The position numbers and the translations under genes are program-made. Of a DNA stretch of 64,000 bases, positions 35,866 to 44,422 are shown one piece after another. The notes below the pieces were generated by a model. The model did not search any database, had not been told where the DNA came from, and was given only the letters and a program-made list of their open reading frames with translations. Numbering within the stretch: position 1 is the stretch's first letter; each line of letters begins with the position of its first letter. This stretch comes from a bacterium (GTDB lineage Bacteria; Auribacterota; UBA3054), in assembly GCA_017557885.1 (NCBI GenBank), contig JAFYXV010000005.1:1-64000 (forward strand), read 5' to 3'.

Positions 35866-37245
35866 GTGAACGACTATCAGAGAATGTGGGAGAAAGTCCT
35901 GGACCTTGTCCGCCAGACAACGGATCCGATGGTATTCTCGGCTTTCTTCTCTTCTGTGCAACCTGTGTCTTTTACAGATGGACTTTTCTCAATTCGTACT
36001 AACAATCCGCTGACCGCGGAATATGTGAAGAAGAATCTGGGAGCCGTCATCGAGAGCAATCTCTCGAAGGAAGCCCAAAGAAAAGTGACTCTGCAGGTCA
36101 TCGTGAAAGATGATCCGGAAATAGAAGATGAGCCGCCTGCTTTCGAGGAGGAGGCCGATGCTTTGCCTGTTCCCGAAACAAAAACGCTGCGCGCCCAGGA
36201 ACCGCCGAAATTGAACGCCAATTACGTTTTTTCAAATTTCATTATCGGCCCTTCCAACCAGTTCGCCCACGCCGCCGCTTACGATGTCGCCCACAATCCG
36301 GGAACGTCTTACAATCCGCTTTTCATCTACGGCGGTTCCGGCCTTGGAAAAACTCACCTTCTGCACGCCATCGGGCATGCGATCTACGAAAGGGACAACA
36401 GCAAGCGTATCCTCTACATCACCTGCGAGAACTTCTGCTCCGATTTCCAGGCCTCTCTTTCCCTGAGGAACAACATCCATTATTTCAGGGAAAAATACCG
36501 CTCCAACTACGACGCCATTCTTATAGACGATATCCAGCATCTTTCCCTAGTGAACAAGACGCAGGAAGAATTCTTCAATCTTTTCGAGTATCTCTATTCC
36601 AACAAATGCCAGATCGTCATGACCTGCGACAAGTCTCCGAAAGATCTGAAGAATATTTCCGAAAGGCTTATCACACGTTTCGAATGGGGCGTGGTGGCGG
36701 ACATTCAGCCGCCTGATTTTGAGACCAGGCTCGCCATCATCAAAAACAAGTGCTTGTCGCTCGGCTTCGACATCGGCGACGACGTGGGCCGTTTCCTGGC
36801 CGAGAAGATTCAGAATCACGTCAGGGAAATAGAAGGCGTTCTGACCAGGCTCAGCATTTACGCGTCTCTTCAGAATCAGCCCATATCCATCAAGCTGGCC
36901 AAAGAATGTCTGAAGGAATACACTTCCGACCAGAACATCTCCATGGACGTCATCAAGCGCGCCGTGGCCGCTTATTTTGACATCAGCATCGCTGACCTTA
37001 CTTCCAAGAAGCGTCCGAAAAATATCGCCAAGCCCAGACAGCTAGCCATGTTCCTCTGCCGCTCCATGACCAACAGCTCCCTTAACGAGATTGCTGCTTC
37101 TTTCGGCGGCAAAGACCACACCACCGTGCTCTACGCCTGCCGCAAGATTGAAGAATGCAAAAACACCGACGACGATCTGAGTTCCCAGATAGACACGCTG
37201 AAAAAGTACATCATAAAAAATAGAAGAGAAGAGATAGACCACTAA
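35866..37245 (+). CDS. dnaA: Chromosomal replication initiator DnaA
   Basis: 459 aa from GTG 35866 with AAGG 8 nt upstream. Domain I spans about 1-80 and a linker reaches about 120. The AAA+ domain has Walker A GGSGLGKTH (from 156) and Walker B DDIQHL (from 221). The C-terminal DNA-binding domain contains the signature KDHTTVLYACRKIE (about 417-430). It opens the origin by binding DnaA boxes, clusters of which lie on both sides of the gene. A strong terminator follows, so dnaN has its own promoter. Confidence 0.98.
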   Translation: MNDYQRMWEKVLDLVRQTTDPMVFSAFFSSVQPVSFTDGLFSIRTNNPLTAEYVKKNLGAVIESNLSKEAQRKVTLQVIVKDDPEIEDEPPAFEEEADALPVPETKTLRAQEPPKLNANYVFSNFIIGPSNQFAHAAAYDVAHNPGTSYNPLFIYGGSGLGKTHLLHAIGHAIYERDNSKRILYITCENFCSDFQASLSLRNNIHYFREKYRSNYDAILIDDIQHLSLVNKTQEEFFNLFEYLYSNKCQIVMTCDKSPKDLKNISERLITRFEWGVVADIQPPDFETRLAIIKNKCLSLGFDIGDDVGRFLAEKIQNHVREIEGVLTRLSIYASLQNQPISIKLAKECLKEYTSDQNISMDVIKRAVAAYFDISIADLTSKKRPKNIAKPRQLAMFLCRSMTNSSLNEIAASFGGKDHTTVLYACRKIEECKNTDDDLSSQIDTLKKYIIKNRREEIDH

Positions 37246-37259
37246 CTTTTCTTAAAAGA

Positions 37260-37287
37260 CGGCTCCGAAAAAAGGAGCCGTTTTTTT
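37260..37287 (+). terminator. Rho-independent terminator of dnaA
   Basis: 7-bp stem CGGCTCC/GGAGCCG, loop GAAAAAA, then seven T; 14 nt after the dnaA stop. Confidence 0.93.
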
Positions 37288-37638
37288 ATGCCTTTTTTCT
37301 CTTCTTCTTTTATCTACAACTTACTCACAAATTACTAATAAGTAAAAAAAATAGCGATAAGCTGTGAATAAAATGCGAAGAATTTTCCTCAGTTTTCCAC
37401 ATGTTGAAAACCCCCTGCTTTTTTCACTTTTCTATTCACAGCTTTTCAACCGCCTTTTAAGTTATAAATATTTATAAAAACCTAACTTATATTTTTATCT
37501 ACTTAATTCAACAAGCATAATGATAATAATAAATATAGATATTTAAAGATTATTTTTTGTTATTGAAGGTGCAAAAACAAAAGCGCTCTTTTTATCAACA
37601 GTCTTTTCATAGCTTCCTTGTCAGCGGAGAAGAAAATA
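37288..37638. other. dnaA-dnaN intergenic region, probable oriC (origin half B)
   Basis: Very AT-rich (37455-37565 is nearly all A/T, a likely unwinding element) and rich in DnaA-box-like 9-mers: TTATCTACA 37310, TTACTCACA 37321, TGTGAATAA 37363 (reverse), TTTTCCACA 37393, TGTTGAAAA 37402 (reverse), CTATTCACA 37432, TTATCAACA 37592. The 37393/37402 pair forms an inverted repeat. No gene is seen here. Origin function is inferred from position and motifs. Confidence 0.7.
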
Positions 37639-37647
37639 TGCTAGAAT
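37639..37647 (+). promoter_or_regulatory. Extended -10 promoter of dnaN
   Basis: TGC followed by TAGAAT (37642-37647), 38 nt before the dnaN ATG; no clear -35. The leader is pyrimidine-rich and has no Shine-Dalgarno. Confidence 0.4.
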
Positions 37648-37685
37648 AGGATAATAAAAATTTAACCTTTTACCTTTTCCCCTTT

Positions 37686-38780
37686 ATGAAATTTACATGC
37701 GCTATTTCCGACCTGCGCGACGCCGTGCAGCTTTTGCAGCCAGTTTGCTCCAATAAACCGGCTTTTCCGATCGTGGCCAACATTCTCATCAAGACCGGCG
37801 AAAATTTCGTCGAGCTGGTTGGGACGGACCTGGACATCACCATCAAGACTTCCATTGAAGCGACGGTGGAAAGTCCCGGCGAAACTACCGTTCCCGTCCG
37901 CTATATGAGGGACACTTTGGTCAAGATCAAAAACGTCGCCCAGATCAACGTTGAGGTCGATGACAACAACGTGATCAAAATTACCGCCGGCGAAAGGATC
38001 AAATGTAATTTGAGAGGCATGGCGGCCGCTGATTTCCCGACTTTCCCGGTTTTGAGCGACTGCGAGACCGTGACGATCCCCGTCAAGGAATTCTCGAAGA
38101 TGTTGCGTTACACCGGCTACGCCATGTCTCATGACGAGCAGAGATACATCCTGAACGGCATATGCTTCAGTTTCGGCGAGCAGCTCGACGTGGTGGCCAC
38201 GGACGGACGCCGTCTGGCGAAATATTCTCTTCCTGAAGTGAAGAGCGAAAAAGTCAGCCAGATCATCATCCCTACCAAAGCCATCAACATGATGCAGCAG
38301 CTTCTCATCGGCGACGATCCCGTGACTGTCCGCTTCTCCTCCTCCCAGGTCGAGATCACCGTGGGCAAAAACACGCTGGTCGCCAGGTTGATGGACGGCC
38401 ATTATCCCGATTACAAACAGGTGCTGCCGAAAAACAAGAGTTTCTCCCTGACGCTTAATTCCGGAGATTTCTCCAACGCCGTCGAGCTTGCCTCCGTAGT
38501 CACCGACAAGAACAAGCAGGGCGTGGTGAAACTGAGCCTTGCCTCCGGCAAGATGAAAGTTTCCGCCCAGACCGCCGAGATTGGCGAAAACAGTGCGGAA
38601 CTTGAAACGGAATACGCCGGAGAACCCATGGACATTTCCTTCAACCCCGCTTATCTCATGGATGTTTTCCGCAACATTGACGAAACGGAAGTCACCATGG
38701 ACGTCATCAATCCCATCAGCCCCACTGTCATCAAGACCAACGAGAATTTCATCAGCATCATAATGCCGATGCGCTTCTGA
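37686..38780 (+). CDS. dnaN: DNA polymerase III beta subunit (sliding clamp)
   Basis: 364 aa, normal for the family, with three clamp domains of about 120 residues each. Recognisable: NILIKTGENFVELVGTDLDI in domain I, VVATDGRRLAKY in domain II and the C-terminal IIMPMRF, like the family ending xxMPMRL. The ring tethers the polymerase to DNA. It is read from its own promoter after the origin region, and a hairpin terminator follows. Confidence 0.97.
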   Translation: MKFTCAISDLRDAVQLLQPVCSNKPAFPIVANILIKTGENFVELVGTDLDITIKTSIEATVESPGETTVPVRYMRDTLVKIKNVAQINVEVDDNNVIKITAGERIKCNLRGMAAADFPTFPVLSDCETVTIPVKEFSKMLRYTGYAMSHDEQRYILNGICFSFGEQLDVVATDGRRLAKYSLPEVKSEKVSQIIIPTKAINMMQQLLIGDDPVTVRFSSSQVEITVGKNTLVARLMDGHYPDYKQVLPKNKSFSLTLNSGDFSNAVELASVVTDKNKQGVVKLSLASGKMKVSAQTAEIGENSAELETEYAGEPMDISFNPAYLMDVFRNIDETEVTMDVINPISPTVIKTNENFISIIMPMRF

Positions 38781-38807
38781 TCTTTCTGGCAAAGCTGAAT
38801 CAAAAAA

Positions 38808-38838
38808 GAAAGAAGACCGCCGGAAGGCGGTTTTCTTC
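38808..38838 (+). terminator. Probable terminator after dnaN
   Basis: Hairpin with arms ACCGCC/GGCGGT around GGAA, flanked by AGAAG and TTTTCTTC, so the stem extends with mismatches and ends in a T-rich run. About 30 nt after dnaN and 40 nt before the next gene. Confidence 0.7.
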
Positions 38839-38875
38839 TCTCTAACGAAAAAACGCAACATTCCCGCTGCAAAAA

Positions 38876-39163
38876 ATGACAAAGAACCCGTTTAAAAAAA
38901 GCGACGAGCTGGTGGAGGATTTTCTGAAAGACATTCTTGGCGACGAGAAGGGAGCGTTCATAAAGATCAAAAACGGCTGGAAGGAAACAGTCGGCGACGA
39001 GCTGGCCAAGCACACCGAGCCGGAGGAATTCAACAAGGGCGTTCTTTACGTCAAGGTCACAGGAACGATTTGGCGCAAAGAGCTTAAGATGACCGCCGGG
39101 AGGAAGGTCGAGCAGGTCCTTGCAGGCAAGTTTCCCCAGATAAAGAAGGTCGTCTGGCGATGA
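38876..39163 (+). CDS. DUF721 (DciA-like) protein
   Basis: 95 aa: a predicted helical start (LVEDFLKDIL) and the DUF721 core NGWKETVGDELAKHTEPEEF followed by GVLYVKVTGTIWRKEL. In other bacteria DciA loads the replicative helicase in place of DnaC/DnaI. Its place directly after dnaA-oriC-dnaN supports that role. The stop overlaps the next start (ATGA). Confidence 0.82.
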   Translation: MTKNPFKKSDELVEDFLKDILGDEKGAFIKIKNGWKETVGDELAKHTEPEEFNKGVLYVKVTGTIWRKELKMTAGRKVEQVLAGKFPQIKKVVWR

Positions 39164-39729
39164 AGGGAAAAATACTGCTGGGCTGTTTCGATGTTTTCCG
39201 GGACGAGGATGTCTGCCGTTCCAGGGAAGCGTATTTTTGGCTCAAGGAAAACAAAAACGACGCTTTCGCCGCCAGGCTCCTGACGGTCGGCTGGGAGGAA
39301 AACCGCAGGGAGACGGAAGCGATCGCTCAGGAAGACTGGAGAGCCGTGGTGTTTCTGGGCAACGGCCGGGGCGGCGAGCACAAGATAGAAAAGCTTGGCT
39401 TGAACGCCCAGGGCACGAACATCCTGGACAACCGGAACGAAAGGTGCGGCCGGGACGTCATCCTGGAGGAAGGCAAGGCGGCGTATTTTTCTGTTTGGAA
39501 CACGGAGAAGCTTTTGGAAGAAATGCGCAAAAAAGCCATCCCCTGCCAGCTCTCCTACTATCCCGGGCTTTTTCTTTGCAACGGATCGCTGTACCGTTCG
39601 CTGCACCATGAGAGCGGGAAGAAGGAGAAGCGTCCGACGCTGCTTATTCACTTAAGCCCGGAGCGGGAAATCGCAAAAGACCTGCCCGGGATCCTGGAGG
39701 CTCTGCAGGATTCTCTTGCCGGGATCTAG
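39160..39729 (+). CDS. Pyroglutamyl-peptidase I-like cysteine peptidase
   Basis: 189 aa, somewhat shorter than typical Pcp (about 215). No standard GFEPFGG start (here LLGCFDVF), but the peptidase C15 triad aligns: Glu77 in IEKLGLN (family IERVAIN), Cys140 in YPGLFLCNGSLY (family AGTFVCNHLFY) and His164 in LLIHLS. The EEGKAAYFS segment also matches EGGPAAYFS. It removes N-terminal pyroglutamate from peptides. Overlap with the DciA-like gene is unexpected, and the divergent N-terminus leaves specificity open. Confidence 0.75.
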   Translation: MKGKILLGCFDVFRDEDVCRSREAYFWLKENKNDAFAARLLTVGWEENRRETEAIAQEDWRAVVFLGNGRGGEHKIEKLGLNAQGTNILDNRNERCGRDVILEEGKAAYFSVWNTEKLLEEMRKKAIPCQLSYYPGLFLCNGSLYRSLHHESGKKEKRPTLLIHLSPEREIAKDLPGILEALQDSLAGI

Positions 39730-39764
39730 GCCGGAAAAAGCTTCCTCCATTATCTGGCGCGATC

Positions 39765-39773
39765 TGCTATAAT
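39765..39773 (+). promoter_or_regulatory. Extended -10 promoter abutting nadB (leaderless candidate)
   Basis: TGC followed by perfect TATAAT (39768-39773); the nadB ATG begins 7 nt later at 39781, right where transcription is expected to start. No Shine-Dalgarno precedes the ATG. Confidence 0.55.
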
Positions 39774-39780
39774 TAATTAT

Positions 39781-41343
39781 ATGAAAGGAAAAAATTACGA
39801 AACGGACGTCCTCGTCATCGGCTGCGGAGTCGGCGGCGCGGTGACGGCTTTGGCGGCGGCCGACAACGGCTGCAAAGTCATCATGCTTTCCCGCAAGGAA
39901 GGCGTGGAGGACACCTCCACGGTGCGCGCCCAGGGCGGCATAATCTACAAAGGAAAACTTCCGCCGGAGGAACTGGGCAAAGACATCCAGACCGCCGGCT
40001 GCGGACGCTGCTGGCAGAAAGCCGTGGATCACATGACGAAAGTCGGCCCGGAGCTTGTGGACAAATGGCTGGTCCAGCGTTCCGGAGTGAAGTTCGACGA
40101 AGGCAAGGACGGCTACGATCTGACCAGGGAAGGCGGCCACGGGGAGCCCAGGATCGCCCACTGCCGGGACAAAACGGGCTACGACATCGCCCACTGTCTT
40201 TTCGACACCGCCAAAAAGCATCCCAACATCACTATTTTGGAAGACGCCACGGCCATCGATCTTTTGACCACCTCGCACCATTCCATCGATCCTCAGGATC
40301 TTTACACCCCCACGGAGTGTTTCGGGGCTTACGTTTTGTTAAACAAGCCCCATGAGATCGTCGAGATCTACGCCAAGGAAACGGTCTTGGCCACCGGCGG
40401 ATTGGGCCGCATTTATCTGCACACCACCAACAACGAAAGCGCCCGGGGCGACGGCTACGCCATGGCCTACCGCGCCGGCGCCAGGCTCCTCAACATGGAG
40501 TTCGTGCAGTTCCATCCCACCACCTTGTACCTTGAGGGCGCCAGGAATTTCCTGATCACCGAGTCCCTCAGGGGCGAGGGCGCTATATTGAAGGACCGCC
40601 ACGGCCGCACCTTCGCCGAGCACTACCACGCCATGGGATCATTGGCCCCCAGGGACATAGTGGCCAGAGCCATCCATCACGAGATGCTGAAAGAACAGCA
40701 GAACTGCATGTACCTGGACATCTCCTTCAAGGATAGCGAGTGGCTGAAGGAGCGTTTCCCCACCATCTACCAGAACTGCCTGCAGTTCGGGATAGACATA
40801 ACCAAGGAGCCAATCCCCATCGTGCCGGCCGCCCACTACTCCTGCGGCGGCGTGCTGGTGGACCTTAAAGCTCGTTCCAGCATCGACAGGCTGCGGGCGG
40901 TGGGCGAAGTCAGCTGCACCGGCATCCACGGCGCCAACAGGCTGGCTTCCACCTCGCTTCTGGAGGCGGTCATCTGGGGCGCCTGCGCCGGCGAGGACAT
41001 CGCCAGAAGAGTCGCGGAACAGAAGGAGTGGGCTTTCCCAATTATCAACCAGTGGAAAGAGGAGAACGAGTCCGTGGAGACCGCCATGATCAAGCAGGAC
41101 TGGATGACCATCCGGCAGACCATGTGGAATTACGTGGGCCTGGTGAGAAGCCCCAAAAGGCTTCACCGCGCCAAACTGATCCTGAGGGAACTTCAGAACG
41201 AGACGGAAACCTTTTACCGCCGGGCAGCGCTGACGGACATGATCATCGGGCTGCGCAACGGTTTGCAGTCCGCCATGCTGGTCTTGTACTCCGCCATCCT
41301 GAATCCCAGGAGCAGCGGATGCCATTACATTGAGAACGATTAA
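39781..41343 (+). CDS. nadB: L-aspartate oxidase
   Basis: A 520-aa flavoprotein of the succinate dehydrogenase/NadB family. FAD-binding VLVIGCGVGGAVTALAAA is at the N-terminus, then EFVQFHPTTLY, ESLRGEGAIL, LAPRDIVARAI, PAAHYSCGGV and TGIHGANRLASTSLLEAV. It oxidises aspartate to iminoaspartate, the first step of de novo NAD synthesis; NadD is at 28.5-29.7 kb, while NadA and NadC are not in the window. The length and NadB-specific motifs argue against AprA despite the sat gene next door. Confidence 0.93.
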   Translation: MKGKNYETDVLVIGCGVGGAVTALAAADNGCKVIMLSRKEGVEDTSTVRAQGGIIYKGKLPPEELGKDIQTAGCGRCWQKAVDHMTKVGPELVDKWLVQRSGVKFDEGKDGYDLTREGGHGEPRIAHCRDKTGYDIAHCLFDTAKKHPNITILEDATAIDLLTTSHHSIDPQDLYTPTECFGAYVLLNKPHEIVEIYAKETVLATGGLGRIYLHTTNNESARGDGYAMAYRAGARLLNMEFVQFHPTTLYLEGARNFLITESLRGEGAILKDRHGRTFAEHYHAMGSLAPRDIVARAIHHEMLKEQQNCMYLDISFKDSEWLKERFPTIYQNCLQFGIDITKEPIPIVPAAHYSCGGVLVDLKARSSIDRLRAVGEVSCTGIHGANRLASTSLLEAVIWGACAGEDIARRVAEQKEWAFPIINQWKEENESVETAMIKQDWMTIRQTMWNYVGLVRSPKRLHRAKLILRELQNETETFYRRAALTDMIIGLRNGLQSAMLVLYSAILNPRSSGCHYIEND

Positions 41344-41367
41344 CAAAAAACGCCGAGGAAAAACATT

Positions 41368-42519
41368 ATGCACTACCAAATCGCGCCTCACGGCAATGAA
41401 TTGATAAACCGCGTCCTCACCGGGGCGCAGAGAGATTTTTGGCAGGAAAAGGCGGAATCTTTACCCAGCATCACGCTGGATAAGAGAAAAGTTTACGACG
41501 TCATGATGATCGCGGACGGCGCCTACAGCCCCCTGGAGGGCTTCATGGGCTCCGAGGACTACACCAGCGTCCTCAACAAGATGCGTCTGCCCTCCGGCCT
41601 GCCCTGGCCCATCCCCATCGTGTTGGGCGTCCATCCCGACCGGGCCGACGAGTTCGACGTTTACGGTCACATCGCCCTTAAGGACAAGACGGGCCTGACG
41701 CTCGCCATCTTGCATCTCACGGAAAAATTCAAAGTCAACAAGGATCTGGAGCTGGCGAAGATCTACCGCACCACCAATCCGGACCACCCCAGCGTCAAGT
41801 ATCTTTTGGAAGAGAGAGGCGACGTTTTGCTGGCCGGCCCCATCGACGTCATCAACCGTCCGGCGGACGACTTCTTCGACACCAACCGCATGACGCCGGC
41901 CCAGACCAGGCGCATTTTCAAGGAACACGGCTGGAGCCGGATCGTGGGCTTCCAGACGCACAATCCCATCCTTAGAAGCCACGAATACATGATCAAGACG
42001 GCCCTGGAGCTTTGCGACGGGCTTTTGCTGCACCCTCTGCGCTCCACGCCGCACGCCAACGCCGTGCCCACGGAGCTCAGGATGAAGTGCTACGAGACTT
42101 TCATAGAGAATTACCTTCCCGAGGAGCGGGTGCAGCTGGCGGTCTTCCCCATGACCCAGCGCTTCGCCGGCCCCAGGGAGACGGTCCTTCACGCCATCGT
42201 GCACAAGAATTACGGCTGCTCGCATTTTATCGTGGGCTACGACCACGCCGGCTGGAAGGATTACTACAACGCCATCGACACCACCAGGATCTTCAGGAAT
42301 TTCGGGCCTACGGAACTGGGCATCCAGCCCATGTTCTTCGACAGAGTGGTCTATTGCAAAAAGTGCCACGCCATGGTCACGGCCAAGACCTGCCCCCACA
42401 GCAGCGGCGATTATGTCAGCCTTACCTGCACGGAAGTCAGGGAAATGCGCCAGAAGGGCATGCCCATGCCGGAGGAATTCATCCGTCCCGAGATCGCGGA
42501 ACTTCTGATGACGAAGTAA
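41368..42519 (+). CDS. sat: Sulfate adenylyltransferase (ATP sulfurylase)
   Basis: 383 aa of the single-chain type shared by bacteria with dissimilatory and some assimilatory pathways. Active-site strings: QTHNPILRSHEYM (QxRNPxHxxH class), HPLRSTPHANAVPTELRM, VGYDHAGW, and a zinc-type CKKCHAM...CPH cluster near the C-terminus. It makes APS from sulfate and ATP. No APS reductase or kinase is visible here; 24 nt after nadB, so probably co-transcribed. Confidence 0.95.
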   Translation: MHYQIAPHGNELINRVLTGAQRDFWQEKAESLPSITLDKRKVYDVMMIADGAYSPLEGFMGSEDYTSVLNKMRLPSGLPWPIPIVLGVHPDRADEFDVYGHIALKDKTGLTLAILHLTEKFKVNKDLELAKIYRTTNPDHPSVKYLLEERGDVLLAGPIDVINRPADDFFDTNRMTPAQTRRIFKEHGWSRIVGFQTHNPILRSHEYMIKTALELCDGLLLHPLRSTPHANAVPTELRMKCYETFIENYLPEERVQLAVFPMTQRFAGPRETVLHAIVHKNYGCSHFIVGYDHAGWKDYYNAIDTTRIFRNFGPTELGIQPMFFDRVVYCKKCHAMVTAKTCPHSSGDYVSLTCTEVREMRQKGMPMPEEFIRPEIAELLMTK

Positions 42520-42520
42520 A

Positions 42521-43738
42521 ATGCCGAAGGTCTTTACTCACGCGACGGGCTGCAAGATAAGCTACTGCGACACGAAGGAAGCGGAGGAGCTTTTTTGCGC
42601 GGCGGGCTGGGAGATCGCCAGGAAGCCGGAAGAAGCGGATCTTTTTCTTCTGACGGCCTGCACGGTGACCAAGAAAGCGGACGCCGACTTGAGAAAGGCC
42701 GCAAGGCAATTGAAAAACAAAAATCCCCGGGCGGAACTTTGGATCTACGGCTGCTGGGCCAGGGTCGCGGAAAAGCACGAGCCCCTGGAACGGGCGGACG
42801 CGGTCATAAAAAGCAGGGAAGAGCTGAAGGAACGCTTGGCGAAAAGACAGGGCGAAGCGAAAGCTAAGCCGGAATTGGAAAGGAACAGGCTCTTTGTAAA
42901 GATCCAGGACGGCTGCGACCGCTACTGCGCCTACTGCATCGTGCCCTTCGCACGAGGGAACCCGCAAAGCACCCCTTATGAGGAGATCAAAGCGCGAGTT
43001 TTGAAAGCGGCGGCCATCGGCCTCAAGGAATGCGTGCTCTCCGGGATCCATTTGGCTTCCTGGCGGGACGGCGAAAAAGACATTGCCGACCTTAGCGCCG
43101 CGCTGCTTAAGGACACCCCCATTCCCCGCTTGAGAATAAGCTCCCTGGACGTGACGGGAGCCGGCGGGAAATTAAGGAAGCTGATGCGGGAGGAGAAAAG
43201 GCTCATGCCGCATCTGCACATTCCCCTGCAGTCCGGCAGCGACCGGGTACTCAGGCTCATGAACCGCCCGCTTTCCCGCGGCCAGCTCATGGACGCCATG
43301 CAAGCCTTCCTGGAGGAAGTCCCCTCTATGATGCTCTCCACGGACATCATCGTGGGCTTCCCGGGCGAAACGGAAGAGGATTTCCAGGAGACCTTGTCCT
43401 TCGTAAAGAAGATCCCCTTCGGCAAGATCCACTATTTCCCCTATTCCCCCAGGCCCGGAACAGCGGCGGCCCAAAGGATAGCGGATTTCGTTCCGGAAAA
43501 AGTGAAAAAGGAACGGGAAGAGAGGCTGCGCCAGGCGGCGGAAGAGGCGGCCAGGATCTGCCGGGCGCCTTTCCAGGGACAAAGCTTCCAAGTTCTCCTT
43601 GAAACTCAAGGACCTTCCGGCTGGCTGGGATTTACGGAAAATTACTTAAGGGTCTGCTCCAAGAAGGCAAATCTCAAGGCCAACGAAATAGCGACCCTCA
43701 CGATAGACGGTAAAGAGACAGAATTTATTCCTCAATAA
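42521..43738 (+). CDS. mtaB: Radical SAM tRNA methylthiotransferase, MtaB type
   Basis: 405 aa. The N-terminal UPF0004 domain has three cluster cysteines (TGCKISYC, TACTV, YGCWAR). The radical SAM CxxxCxxC is CDRYCAYC in a GCDRYCAYCIVPFARG context. LQSGSDRVLRLMNR and DIIVGFPGETEEDF follow, and the C-terminus resembles a TRAM domain. Sequence style fits MtaB, which makes ms2t6A at tRNA position 37, more than MiaB or RimO. It begins 1 nt after sat. Confidence 0.9.
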   Translation: MPKVFTHATGCKISYCDTKEAEELFCAAGWEIARKPEEADLFLLTACTVTKKADADLRKAARQLKNKNPRAELWIYGCWARVAEKHEPLERADAVIKSREELKERLAKRQGEAKAKPELERNRLFVKIQDGCDRYCAYCIVPFARGNPQSTPYEEIKARVLKAAAIGLKECVLSGIHLASWRDGEKDIADLSAALLKDTPIPRLRISSLDVTGAGGKLRKLMREEKRLMPHLHIPLQSGSDRVLRLMNRPLSRGQLMDAMQAFLEEVPSMMLSTDIIVGFPGETEEDFQETLSFVKKIPFGKIHYFPYSPRPGTAAAQRIADFVPEKVKKEREERLRQAAEEAARICRAPFQGQSFQVLLETQGPSGWLGFTENYLRVCSKKANLKANEIATLTIDGKETEFIPQ

Positions 43739-43741
43739 GCT

Positions 43742-44422
43742 ATGTGGCAAAAAACCAAAGAAGTTTTAACGGATCTTCTCTACAGAGTGATCTACTTTTT
43801 CGGCTGGTGCGGTTTCTGGCTCCTCTTCGGAGTCGGTCACAGGTACAGCATACACCGCACCGACAGGAAGAAAACTTTGAAGGGCAGGAAGCAGGGAGTG
43901 CTCATCGTGGCCAACCACGCCAGCTTCCTGGATCCCGGGATCGTCGGCATCATCTTTTTCCACCGCATCTGGTACCTGGCCAGACAGTCGCTTTTTGAGA
44001 ACAGATCCTTTGCCTGGCTCATCACCGCCGTGGGCGCGCTGCCCATTTCCAGGGAAAAATTAGATCTGGCCACCCTGCGTCAGGTCAAGGCGTACATAGA
44101 GCAGGGGCGCGACGTTCTCCTGTTCCCGGAAGGGACGAGGACGGAGGACGGCGAGCTTCAGGAAGGCCAGGCCGGCGTCGGCTTCTTCGCAGACAAAGTC
44201 AAAGCGGACATCCTGCCCGTTTACGTCAAGGGCTCCTTCGAGTCCTGGCCCAAGAGCGGGAAATATCATTTCGCCAAGCTTGATTCCATCGTGGGCGATC
44301 TTATCCCCTACGAACACTGGCAGACGCTGCCTGCCGGACGCGAGCGCTACCAGCTCATTGCCGACGGCATCATGGCAAAGCTGGCGGAACTGAAAAAAGA
44401 ACTGGAAGAGATCAAAAAGTGA
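43742..44422 (+). CDS. plsC: 1-acyl-sn-glycerol-3-phosphate acyltransferase
   Basis: 226 aa with an N-terminal hydrophobic segment (about 13-31), HX4D motif NHASFLDPG, LPISREK and FPEGTRT. It adds the second acyl chain to make phosphatidic acid at the inner membrane. The last codons overlap the fmt start as GTGA. Confidence 0.93.
   Translation: MWQKTKEVLTDLLYRVIYFFGWCGFWLLFGVGHRYSIHRTDRKKTLKGRKQGVLIVANHASFLDPGIVGIIFFHRIWYLARQSLFENRSFAWLITAVGALPISREKLDLATLRQVKAYIEQGRDVLLFPEGTRTEDGELQEGQAGVGFFADKVKADILPVYVKGSFESWPKSGKYHFAKLDSIVGDLIPYEHWQTLPAGRERYQLIADGIMAKLAELKKELEEIKK

Noticed and set aside
39781-41343. The nadB product as AprA (APS reductase), because sat is adjacent
   Set aside because: It is 520 aa, shorter than AprA, carries NadB-specific motifs, and no AprB ferredoxin-like gene is next to it.
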